Positions 1-4,603 of a stretch of DNA of 6,051 nt are shown piece after piece. Below the pieces are notes generated by a model. That model was not told the DNA's origin. It saw only the letters and a program-made list of their open reading frames with translations, and did no database searches. Position 1 is the stretch's first letter; each line of letters opens with the position of its first letter. The DNA comes from Parcubacteria group bacterium RIFCSPHIGHO2_01_FULL_47_10b (lineage in GTDB: Bacteria > Patescibacteriota > Minisyncoccia > 2-01-FULL-47-10), in the NCBI GenBank assembly GCA_001824325.1, contig MHXC01000057.1, positions 1-6,051 of the forward strand. Reading direction: 5' to 3'. A program made the position numbers and the translations under genes.

Positions 1-258
1 AAAACTGACAACTAGTCGCCAGATGATCATACTGGCTTTCATATCAGTGCTTATGAGGAGACATTAAAAGATAGTGGATAGGCTCTAAGAACGTTTCGCC
101 ACTACTTTGTATTTATAAATAATCTCCAATCGAAATTGGGCCAGAAAAACAAAGCGAAGGGGAGTACCCTTCGGACAAAACCTTAGGTGTGCCCCTTCAT
201 CGTGATATTCCAATCATATCATAGGCGACACATCTGTCAACTGGAAAAAACTTAAGGT
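1..258. other. AT-rich intergenic leader upstream of the methyltransferase
   Basis: No convincing gene lies here. The frame starting at base 2 is open to a TAA at 65-67 and gives a short hydrophobic tail (about MIILAFISVLMRRH after the ATG at 23). It could be the end of a gene that enters from the left, but it is too short to judge. A weak -10-like AT stretch (TATAAA at 114-119, AATAAT at 118-123) lies without a good -35 box, so the methyltransferase promoter is not fixed. The pair of competing hairpins at 155-198 is described separately. Confidence 0.4.
155..198 (+). promoter_or_regulatory. Two mutually exclusive hairpins (possible leader RNA switch or attenuator)
   Basis: CGAAGGG at 155-161 pairs perfectly with CCCTTCG at 167-173 over a five-base loop. 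GAAGGGG at 156-162 can instead pair with CCCCTTC at 192-198. The two structures share one arm and cannot form together. They sit 60-100 bases upstream of the methyltransferase start. There is no T-run on the plus strand after either hairpin, so a classic plus-strand terminator is not indicated. The minus strand does show a T-rich run after the first hairpin. No known riboswitch class was recognised, and the regulatory role is inferred only from the pairing. Confidence 0.3.
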
Positions 259-1050
259 ATGAAATCTCTAAGAAAATCCACCTCATGGGAACCGGTAGCA
301 CCGTGGTACGACAAGCTACTCGCCGGCCAAGACACCTATCAGACCAAGGTAATCTTGCCCAATCTGCTGCGGCTTTTGCCGCCGAAGGGCAACCCAAAAA
401 ACCGAGACGGCCTGCGCATCATCGACATTGCCTGCGGCCAGGGTTTTTTTTCGCGCGCGTATGCCGAAGAAGGCGCATCGCAGGTGCTGGGTATTGATAT
501 TTCTCCCGAGCTTATAAAGAGGGCACAGCAATTTGAATCGCCCAAGCTGCGTTTTGCAGTTGCCCCCGCACAGCAGATATCGAATGCCACAGACGCGTCA
601 TTCGACGCAGCGCTCATTATTCTGGCATTGCAAAATATCAAAGAAATGCCCGAAACTCTACGGGAAGCAGCGCGCGTGCTCAAGCCCCATGGCACGCTTA
701 TTATCGTGCTTAACCACCCTTGTTTCAGAATTCCGCACGCATCGGCATGGGGCTTTGACCCAACAACAAAAACGCAATACCGACGCATAGACCGCTACGG
801 TACGCCTTGTATGACCAAAATAGACATGACACCGGGAACATCCCGCGCGAAAGACAAGGTCTATACCGTATCATTCCATCATCCCCTGCAGGATTATTTC
901 AAGGCCCTTACAAAAGCTGGTTTTAGCGTTATAGGCCTCGAGGAATGGATCTCACATAAACAAAGTAAACCAGGCCCTCGTGCTGCTGCTGAAGATGCTG
1001 CGCGCAAAGAATTTCCACTGTTTGTGGCGGTAGTGGGGAGGAGGGAGTGA
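259..1050 (+). CDS. Class I SAM-dependent methyltransferase (Methyltransf_11-like)
   Basis: This 263-residue cytosolic protein has the Rossmann fold of class I methyltransferases, which move a methyl group from S-adenosylmethionine to a substrate. Motif I, the SAM-binding glycine loop, is IIDIACGQG at residues 54-62. The acidic residue that normally holds the ribose is in GIDIS near residue 80. The segment DASFDAALIILALQNI (about 112-127) fits motif IV, and REAARVLKPHGTLIIVLNHP (about 135-154) is the usual post-motif strand region. The substrate cannot be read from the sequence; small molecules, quinones, lipids, RNA or protein are all possible. The ATG at 259 has a weak AAGG upstream and very short spacing, so initiation may be weak. 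No terminator is visible after the TGA, and the next promoter starts only about 15 bases downstream. It does not look functionally tied to the ATPase block. Confidence 0.9.
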   Translation: MKSLRKSTSWEPVAPWYDKLLAGQDTYQTKVILPNLLRLLPPKGNPKNRDGLRIIDIACGQGFFSRAYAEEGASQVLGIDISPELIKRAQQFESPKLRFAVAPAQQISNATDASFDAALIILALQNIKEMPETLREAARVLKPHGTLIIVLNHPCFRIPHASAWGFDPTTKTQYRRIDRYGTPCMTKIDMTPGTSRAKDKVYTVSFHHPLQDYFKALTKAGFSVIGLEEWISHKQSKPGPRAAAEDAARKEFPLFVAVVGRRE

Positions 1051-1065
1051 TTTATCAATTTTTTC

Positions 1066-1096
1066 TTGACTTTTTGTATTTTCATGCTATTATAAT
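1066..1096 (+). promoter_or_regulatory. Sigma70-type promoter for the ATPase-VWA unit
   Basis: TTGACT at 1066-1071 matches five of six -35 bases. Two -10 choices overlap: TATTAT at 1088-1093 with a 16-base spacer and an upstream TG (1085-1086), which makes it an extended -10; or a perfect TATAAT at 1091-1096 with a 19-base spacer. Either would start transcription near 1100, leaving a leader of about 50 bases before the ATG at 1150. Confidence 0.7.
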
Positions 1097-1149
1097 AACG
1101 CCTAAGCTAAATTTGCAATTTGACAATATATAGAATATAGGGAGGATAC

Positions 1150-1350
1150 ATGTATTTTATGTCGTCGGTCTTGTTGTCGTTTCTGAAACTCGCCGTCGCC
1201 CGCATGTTGCGGGGGCTTGGGGCGATACTGTTGCTCGAGGGGCCTCCTGGTGGAGGCAAGACCAGTTTTGCGAAAGAAATCGCCAAGCAGTTGGGCGGCA
1301 CCTGCTTTTACTACGCAGGGGCTCCCGACAAAGAGCGCGATCGACGTTGA
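1150..1350 (+). CDS. MoxR-type AAA+ ATPase, N-terminal part (frame broken at about 1310-1350)
   Basis: This 66-residue frame begins at an ATG with GGAGG four bases upstream (1141-1145), so the start is secure. It holds the first strand and the Walker A ATP-binding loop LLLEGPPGGGKTSF (P-loop residues 31-38), followed by the helix AKEIAKQLGG and CFYYAGAPDKERD. It then stops at TGA 1348-1350. The rest of the same ATPase, starting around DVDGVLQRERAW, continues one base over in the next frame. The two parts together give about 298 residues, a normal length for a MoxR ATPase, with a normal Walker A to Walker B distance. The gene is therefore essentially complete apart from a one-base net shift. 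Alternatives are a sequencing indel, a real inactivating mutation, or +1 recoding. The fragment alone would lack Walker B and could not hydrolyse ATP. Confidence 0.85.
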   Translation: MYFMSSVLLSFLKLAVARMLRGLGAILLLEGPPGGGKTSFAKEIAKQLGGTCFYYAGAPDKERDRR

Positions 1351-1354
1351 CGGT

Positions 1355-2047
1355 GTGCTGCAGCGGGAACGAGCGTGGGTGCCCGGTCCGGCGTGGCAGG
1401 CGTTTGACGCCTCCAGTCGTGGCGAGTTTGCCGTCTTGTTGATCGACGAGGTCGACAAGACCAACCCCGGATTTGACGCATTCCTCCTCCGACTCTTGGA
1501 GGATTGGACGTTCAGGTCTCCATCTGGGGACGAGGTCAAGGCGGACCCCAGCAAGATATGTGTCGTTCTGACCTCGAACGGCCGGCGCGCTTTGCGACCG
1601 GAAGTGCTGCGCCGCTGCCAGCGGGTGCACATTCCGCTTCCCGAACGGGAGCGGCTTGAACAGATCATCAGTCAGATTGCGGGGATCAAAATCCCGCAAA
1701 AACTGATGGACCTTGTCATCCGGCTGGGACAGGCGATCTCCCAAGAGGATGCCGAGGCAGCACCGAGTCCCAAGGAGATGGCGCTGTGCTGCGTGGATCT
1801 CCTCGCGCTTACTGATACTGGCGAGCATAAAAGCGAGATCTGGCGGGCTGTGGCAGCGTCCTGGCTCGTTAAGGGTCCGGATGGAGCCAAAGTCATCGAT
1901 AAGGCGGCCAGGTACAACTGGGCGAAAGCTCTCAAGGCCGAAGCTGGTCTTGAGACCACTGCATCGGGGGATCAAAACTCCCCCTACGGAAAAGGAGGTA
2001 TCACATTACTCCAGCAGTTGGAAGAAAAGGTTGCTCGGGAAGAGTGA
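1355..2047 (+). CDS. MoxR-type AAA+ ATPase, C-terminal part (continues the 1150 gene in the +1 frame)
   Basis: Family-like sequence appears from about 1340; GTG 1355 is the first start codon after that point, but it has no good ribosome binding site and the true start is probably at 1150. Counting from 1355, Walker B is AVLLIDEVDK (26-35) with the catalytic D-E pair, sensor 1 is VLTSN (71-75), and RRALRPEVLRRC (77-88) supplies the arginine-finger and sensor arginines. A helical lid region follows (PKEMALCCVDLLAL). The C-terminus is a charged helix, LLQQLEEKVAREE. MoxR ATPases use ATP hydrolysis to remodel or activate partners and are typically encoded beside VWA proteins, as here. Its TGA overlaps the VWA gene's GTG start as GTGA, which suggests coupled translation. 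Composition is GC-rich compared with the right half of the window. Without the frame break this would be an ordinary active ATPase. Confidence 0.88.
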   Translation: MLQRERAWVPGPAWQAFDASSRGEFAVLLIDEVDKTNPGFDAFLLRLLEDWTFRSPSGDEVKADPSKICVVLTSNGRRALRPEVLRRCQRVHIPLPERERLEQIISQIAGIKIPQKLMDLVIRLGQAISQEDAEAAPSPKEMALCCVDLLALTDTGEHKSEIWRAVAASWLVKGPDGAKVIDKAARYNWAKALKAEAGLETTASGDQNSPYGKGGITLLQQLEEKVAREE

Positions 2048-3081
2048 CACTTCAATCCCCGAGCGGCGAAGTTTTGGTCGTCGGCGTTCCTGGTCGCGAT
2101 AAGCGACACGATTCCGATGGTCAGACGCGAATTTGCCCCATGTGGTACAACGAGGGGGACAAGCGAGACAGGCGATTTCGCCGCCTTCTGTCAAAGGGTT
2201 GGGAAGTTGTCCAGCCCGGAGACGAAGCGGCGCGGAATCGGAAGCAGTGGAAAAAACACACCGACGTGGTGTGTGGCACCAATCAAACGGGCGATCAGAC
2301 CCACGGAGGCCAACATGCCTCCGGCGAGGTCGAAAACTCGCCTAATCGCATGCCTCGCGGCAACCGCGGTAGTCAGAACCGCCGCGGCAAAAAGAGCGAA
2401 AAAAAACACCCTCTGCGACTCAAAGTGCAGCGGGCGAAGCAGACGGGCAATGGGGCAGTGTATGCCCCTCAACCGCTTCGTTACAGCAAAGAAATATACG
2501 AAGCGGCTCAGGGCGCAGCGGAGCTCCTCGCTCGCCTCGTGGGGAAGTCAGAACGAAAAACCTTTCAGGGCACAGAGGTGAACGTTCAAAAACTCCTCAT
2601 GTCCCTGGAAATCGGGGACAACCCGATTCCGTATCTGGAAACCCCGCGGGAACGGCCCCGCATCCGCGTTCTGATAACGCCCGATTGCTCGGGCTCGACA
2701 CAGAACTGGAGCGGAGTCGGGTGCGCCTTCGCGCAGCACCTGTCCAAGCTCCCCGATGTTGATGTGGTTTACCACAAAAACTTTAACGGGGAGCTATGGG
2801 ACGAGCGTCGGGAGCAGGTACCAGTTCTTACCAAGAAACTCCTCTCCGAGGTTGATGTAGTGTTATACCTCGGGGATGCAGACGGGTACGAGCTGTGTGC
2901 CTCGTACGCTCGGCAAGGCGCGAACGTGGTTGCACTGGATTGCAAGTCGGCATCAGTCGCAGATCCAGTGGTGACCGAACGGAAACGGATAGGGAGTGGG
3001 AGCTTATGCTGGGTGATTCGGTGCTCTGCAAAGGAGCCCAGCACCTGGTTCAGACCTCTCAAGCTCGTGCTGCAAGGATAA
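2044..3081 (+). CDS. VWA-domain protein, partner of the MoxR ATPase
   Basis: The 345-residue product starts with GTG inside the ATPase stop (GTGA), so initiation probably depends on translation of the ATPase. Residues 1-75 form an unrecognised N-terminal region with MWYNEGDKRDRRFRRLLSKG. Residues 76-135 are a polar, Gly/Asn/Arg/Lys-rich linker likely to be disordered. From about residue 205 comes a von Willebrand factor A domain: PRIRVLITPDCSGSTQNW carries the metal-binding MIDAS signature DxSxS (D214, S216, S218), followed by DVDVVYHKNFNGE and VVLYLGDADG, whose aspartates may complete the metal site. MIDAS domains hold Mg2+ and bind partner proteins; MoxR-VWA pairs are known chaperone-like systems. 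The end SLCWVIRCSAKEPSTWFRPL reads as a last strand and helix, and its TAA sits just before a new GGAGG. Another frame over 2964-3116 is also open, so a late frame change cannot be fully excluded. The actual target is unknown. Confidence 0.85.
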   Translation: MTLQSPSGEVLVVGVPGRDKRHDSDGQTRICPMWYNEGDKRDRRFRRLLSKGWEVVQPGDEAARNRKQWKKHTDVVCGTNQTGDQTHGGQHASGEVENSPNRMPRGNRGSQNRRGKKSEKKHPLRLKVQRAKQTGNGAVYAPQPLRYSKEIYEAAQGAAELLARLVGKSERKTFQGTEVNVQKLLMSLEIGDNPIPYLETPRERPRIRVLITPDCSGSTQNWSGVGCAFAQHLSKLPDVDVVYHKNFNGELWDERREQVPVLTKKLLSEVDVVLYLGDADGYELCASYARQGANVVALDCKSASVADPVVTERKRIGSGSLCWVIRCSAKEPSTWFRPLKLVLQG

Positions 3082-3095
3082 TAAGGAGGTGGCAT

Positions 3096-3116
3096 ATGCA
3101 ACGCGATCCGCCCTAG
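3096..3116 (+). CDS. Six-residue ORF behind a strong ribosome binding site (remnant or leader peptide)
   Basis: AAGGAGG at 3083-3089, directly after the VWA stop, is ideally spaced from ATG 3096. The frame reads only MQRDPP and ends at TAG 3114. A site this strong normally serves a real downstream gene of an operon. It may mark the start of a gene that has since been lost or broken, or a very short regulatory peptide. No product is claimed. Confidence 0.25.
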   Translation: MQRDPP

Positions 3117-3145
3117 TCACTGTTTTAACAGCCCTGTAGTCACTG
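3114..3145 (+). repeat. Nine-base direct repeat TAGTCACTG, two copies
   Basis: TAGTCACTG occurs at 3114-3122 and 3137-3145, 23 bases apart, each followed by a T-rich then AA stretch (TTTTAA and CTTAA). Two copies are too few to call an iteron array. It may mark a recombination junction or be chance. Confidence 0.3.
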
Positions 3146-3159
3146 CTTAAAGTACCCAG

Positions 3160-3429
3160 ATGAGACGGGAAATAGGCTGCGACGTCGAAAGACCTTGTAC
3201 AGGGATAAACGCGTGGTCGGGATATGGGCACGTCCATCACTGCGACCATTGCGTTCTCGTGCAGCCCCACGGGTGGAAAGACCGCCTGGATTCCTATAGC
3301 TTGGCACCTATAGGAGAGGGGCTATGCCGACACAAAGCGCCTCGGAATCACGAATCTCATCTCGTTCCCGAGGTAGCAGGGTCGTATGTGCAGGTGGCAG
3401 CTGATGCGCCCCGGCATACAGGAAAGTGA
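3160..3429 (+). CDS. Doubtful ORF, unrecognised, His/Cys-rich centre
   Basis: This 89-residue open frame has no ribosome binding site before its ATG, and the protein resembles no family I know. Its centre, GHVHHCDHCVLVQPHGW, clusters histidines and cysteines that could bind zinc, but such clusters also arise by chance in GC-rich DNA. A competing frame starting at ATG 3224 reads TIAFSCSPTGGKTAWIP, reminiscent of a degenerate P-loop, and stops at 3311. Two protein-like pieces in different frames suggest a broken gene rather than an intact one. I keep it only as a low-confidence candidate. Confidence 0.2.
   Translation: MRREIGCDVERPCTGINAWSGYGHVHHCDHCVLVQPHGWKDRLDSYSLAPIGEGLCRHKAPRNHESHLVPEVAGSYVQVAADAPRHTGK
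3292..3315 (+). repeat. Eight-base-pair hairpin TCCTATAG / CTATAGGA
   Basis: The arms at 3292-3299 and 3308-3315 pair perfectly across an eight-base loop. The right arm overlaps a GGAGAGG sequence that could act as a ribosome binding site for a 26-residue frame at ATG 3324 (MPTQSASESR...), so it could hide that site. There is no T-run, so this is not a terminator. Confidence 0.3.
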
Positions 3430-3459
3430 TTACCTGCTTAGTTTTTAAACCCACTTTCC
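3421..3459 (+). repeat. Inverted repeat GGAAAGTG / CACTTTCC around the -35 region
   Basis: Perfect eight-base arms lie at 3421-3428 and 3452-3459 with a 23-base centre. They flank the AT-rich stretch GTTTTTAAAC that serves as the candidate -35 area of the following promoter. An operator for a dimeric regulator is possible. Confidence 0.35.
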
Positions 3460-3473
3460 AAACGTGTCATAAT
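3444..3473 (+). promoter_or_regulatory. Extended -10 promoter for the small-protein operon
   Basis: CATAAT at 3468-3473 matches five of six -10 bases and is preceded by TGT (3465-3467), giving the extended -10 form TGnCATAAT. A weak -35, TTTAAA at 3444-3449, lies 18 bases upstream. The predicted start is near 3480, right at the first hairpin arm, so the transcript would begin with a structured leader. Confidence 0.55.
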
Positions 3474-3475
3474 TC

Positions 3476-3526
3476 GGGAGAGAAGTTAGACAATGCGAAC
3501 AATTCGCGCTATCCTTCTTCTCTCCC
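3476..3526 (+). promoter_or_regulatory. Ten-base-pair inverted repeat with a nested hairpin (structured 5' leader)
   Basis: GGGAGAGAAG at 3476-3485 and CTTCTCTCCC at 3517-3526 are perfect complements. Inside them GCGAA (3495-3499) pairs with TTCGC (3503-3507) over a three-base loop. The left arm contains the only purine-rich ribosome binding site for the tiny ORF at 3493, so folding would hide it. There is no T-run after the right arm, so termination is not implied. Confidence 0.5.
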
Positions 3527-3570
3527 AGCTTCACTTCAGCAGATTGTTTTCTAGGAATCAATTGAAGTGA
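3493..3570 (+). CDS. Candidate 25-residue basic hydrophobic leader peptide
   Basis: The frame starts at ATG 3493, with GGAGAG about ten bases upstream, and reads MRTIRAILLLSQLHFSRLFS then RNQLK, stopping at TGA 3568-3570. It lies wholly inside the two leader hairpins. Four bases later the next tiny ORF begins. Its basic, hydrophobic make-up resembles small leader or toxin-like peptides, but a chance ORF is just as possible. Confidence 0.25.
   Translation: MRTIRAILLLSQLHFSRLFSRNQLK
3531..3570 (+). promoter_or_regulatory. Second leader hairpin TCACTTCA / TGAAGTGA
   Basis: TCACTTCA (3531-3538) pairs with TGAAGTGA (3563-3570). ATTG (3543-3546) and CAAT (3559-3562) extend the stem after a four-base bulge, leaving a 12-base loop. 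The right arm ends next to GTGAGG, the site that could serve the ORF at 3575. Opening or closing of this stem could therefore control translation. Confidence 0.45.
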
Positions 3571-3574
3571 GGCA

Positions 3575-3622
3575 ATGGCTCATCGAAAACAAAATCTAGC
3601 CAGCCTCAAGGTGAGAGAATGA
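3575..3622 (+). CDS. Candidate 15-residue coupling peptide ahead of the 113-residue gene
   Basis: ATG 3575, with GTGAGG close upstream (3567-3572), encodes MAHRKQNLASLKVRE. Its TGA overlaps the next ATG as ATGA (3619-3622), the usual sign of translational coupling. It may be a leader peptide or the tail of a lost gene. Being so short, it can also be fortuitous. Confidence 0.35.
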   Translation: MAHRKQNLASLKVRE

Positions 3623-3960
3623 AAAAAATATTGTGGGTATCGGCGCACCAGCCCATCGCTGTCCAGCTCAATGCTTTGAGCAGGTTGTTCGGCGAAGTGA
3701 CGATCGAGAAGCTCATCGGCTGGACATCAGCCGAGTCCATCGTTGAGCGGTTTAGCTCTGAGGGCTTTGACGAGATGGTTATAGTGGCACCACTCTCGGT
3801 CATCGCCAAGGTGCTCGAAAAGGGCGTAAAACCCCTGTGGGCACAAATGGAGCAGCAGCCCTCAAAGGAGGGAGCGGACCTAGAATATCGAGGGAGATTT
3901 TTCAAATTCGTGGAGTTCCGCCGCATTGAGCGGGTGGCGCTGGAGTTTGGGAATATTTAG
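3619..3960 (+). CDS. Small alpha/beta protein of unknown function (113 residues)
   Basis: The start is supported by AAGGTGAG a few bases upstream. The product opens with a hydrophobic strand, KKILWVSAHQP, then a helix (VQLNALSRLFG), a second strand (VTIEKLI), a helix (SAESIVERFSSEG), a strand (DEMVIVAPLSVIAKVLEKG) and PLWAQMEQ. This alternating pattern predicts a Rossmann-like fold of the size seen in small sensor or CARF-like proteins; that comparison is only by pattern. The C-terminal RGRFFKFVEFRRIERVALEF looks like a beta hairpin. No catalytic motif is visible, and no signal peptide or membrane segment. It is followed after nine bases by the next gene, with AGGAGGG between them, so the two are co-transcribed. 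Composition matches the ATPase-VWA block. Confidence 0.8.
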   Translation: MKKILWVSAHQPIAVQLNALSRLFGEVTIEKLIGWTSAESIVERFSSEGFDEMVIVAPLSVIAKVLEKGVKPLWAQMEQQPSKEGADLEYRGRFFKFVEFRRIERVALEFGNI

Positions 3961-3969
3961 GAGGGTTTC

Positions 3970-4242
3970 ATGATCATCAGAGCACAACGCTGGGAGACGG
4001 CAACTCCCAATGGGACGTTGTACGCCGCGGATCTCAAGCTGACGGCGGAAACGCCAGCAGACCAGGTAATTTTGGGCCAGATGCAGGCGTCTGGTCTGCC
4101 AATTGCCGACCGGTTTGACGCGTTGTCCCAAGCGGATGGTGAGGCGCTGTTTCGCAACGCCATTCGCGAACTGGAAACGCTGTATCGCCCATTCGCGGGC
4201 ACGTATCGGCATTGGACCGATACGATTGATATCGAAATCTAA
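3970..4242 (+). CDS. Small protein of unknown function (90 residues)
   Basis: AGGAGGG at 3960-3966 sits four bases before the ATG, an excellent site. The soluble product begins with a strand-like MIIRAQRWETATPNGTLYAA, suggesting a beta hairpin, then a predicted helical stretch (ADRFDALSQADGEALFRNAIRELETLYRPF), and ends acidic (TDTIDIEI). There is no membrane segment, signal peptide or known motif. I do not recognise a family. It follows the 113-residue gene by nine bases and precedes the next start by six, so it belongs to the same transcript. Confidence 0.75.
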   Translation: MIIRAQRWETATPNGTLYAADLKLTAETPADQVILGQMQASGLPIADRFDALSQADGEALFRNAIRELETLYRPFAGTYRHWTDTIDIEI

Positions 4243-4248
4243 CAGGGG

Positions 4249-4364
4249 ATGCATGTCTTCGAGGTCTTCTTCAAGGCCAGGCGTTCAAGATCGAGGGCAA
4301 AAAAGGACAGAATGTGCGAGCGTACAGCATATTCTTCGGCAAAAAATTCATTATCAGCGATTAA
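4249..4364 (+). pseudogene. Very small beta-rich protein, split between two frames (-1 shift)
   Basis: ATG 4249 follows AGGGG directly, and GTG-less alternatives are poor. The first frame reads MHVFEVFFKA, then turns unlikely (RRSRSRAKKD). One frame back, AFKIEGKKGQNVRAYSIFF followed by GKKFIISD runs to TAA 4362-4364, which overlaps the next ribosome binding site just as the other genes of this operon do. Joining the two gives a plausible 38-residue protein of strands. A single missing base at about 4276-4285 would explain it. Alternatively the in-frame slippery heptamer A_AAA_AAG at 4299-4305, of the kind used in dnaX, would move ribosomes into exactly this frame. That route would give a basic middle, ARRSRSRAKK, before GQNVRAYS. 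Without a shift the first frame continues to a TGA downstream of 4376. Function unknown. Confidence 0.55.
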
Positions 4365-4375
4365 GGAGGTGAGTC

Positions 4376-4603
4376 ATGCGCTACTACAATGCGCGAGCAC
4401 CCTGTGGCCTATCAAAACTAAGTGATAGGCCACGTTTTTTTGAAATGAAAATAACCCCATTGCGCTTGCTGAAACCAAGTCGCAAGGGGGTTATCTTTTT
4501 TTCTTCCAAAATCTTTGTGCACTCCTCTCTAGCGCACAAAAAACATCCATGCCCCGAGGCCGATTGCCCCGAGAATAAAGAACCTTACGAAAACTTTCGT
4601 TAG
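4376..4603 (+). CDS. Strong start site running straight into terminators (probable gene remnant)
   Basis: AAGGAGG (4363-4369) is perfectly placed before ATG 4376. The frame reads MRYYNARAPCGLSKLSDRPR, but from about the tenth codon it is made of the terminator hairpin at 4404-4441 and then the second one. Transcripts should therefore end before this ORF is complete. The remaining 75-residue translation is very likely meaningless. Likely explanations are the head of a gene cut off by a deletion, or a short peptide made only from transcripts that read through. It resembles the six-residue ORF at 3096 in layout. Confidence 0.2.
   Translation: MRYYNARAPCGLSKLSDRPRFFEMKITPLRLLKPSRKGVIFFSSKIFVHSSLAHKKHPCPEADCPENKEPYENFR
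4404..4441 (+). terminator. Rho-independent terminator of the small-protein operon
   Basis: GTGGCCTATCA (4404-4414) pairs perfectly with TGATAGGCCAC (4423-4433) over an eight-base loop. A G and seven Ts (4435-4441) follow. This 11-base-pair stem with a T-run is a textbook intrinsic terminator. Confidence 0.93.
4451..4502 (+). terminator. Second terminator, probably bidirectional
   Basis: ATAACCCCATTGCG (4451-4464) pairs with CGCAAGGGGGTTAT (4481-4494) with one mismatch. Inner CTTG and CAAG extend the stem. A run of seven Ts (4496-4502) follows on the plus strand. On the minus strand the stem is followed by TTTCATTTC, so it can also end the convergent small-protein cluster. Confidence 0.88.

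Larger units (their letters stand above)
3082..3464. other. Region without a confident gene between the VWA gene and the second promoter
   Basis: This stretch starts with a strong ribosome binding site and ATG that encode only six residues. Stops occur in all three plus-strand frames within 3114-3163. It also holds a short direct repeat, an eight-base-pair hairpin and one open frame of doubtful value (3160-3429). GC content stays high as in the flanking genes, unlike the AT-rich spacers elsewhere. That makes it look more like a decayed or frame-damaged gene, or a structured RNA, than a plain spacer. No known RNA family was recognised. Confidence 0.4.

Noticed and set aside
18..36. Hairpin GCCAG / CTGGC near the left edge as a terminator
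   Set aside because: Only five base pairs with a nine-base loop and just three Ts after it; too weak to call.
339..788. Minus-strand ORF opposite the methyltransferase
   Set aside because: The plus strand encodes clear SAM-binding motifs over the same bases; the antisense product has no family features.
1157..1975. Long minus-strand ORF of 272 residues opposite the ATPase
   Set aside because: It is the antisense shadow of the ATPase gene, lacks a ribosome binding site and has no recognisable domain; the plus-strand frames hold Walker A, Walker B and sensor 1.
2895..3116. Alternative plus-strand frame over the end of the VWA gene (MLGDSVLCKGAQHLVQ...)
   Set aside because: It looks somewhat protein-like, but the VWA frame ends just before a well-placed ribosome binding site and reads as a plausible last strand and helix, so I kept the VWA frame intact.
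3476..3570. Integron attC-like recombination site
   Set aside because: GTTAGAC at 3485-3491 fits the GTTRRRY core, but no matching RYYYAAC partner is placed at the other end of the inverted repeats, and no integrase is present.
4514..4540. TTTGTGC / GCACAAA inverted repeat
   Set aside because: Seven perfect pairs, but the 13-base loop, lack of a T-run and overlap with the end of the small membrane ORF give no clear role.
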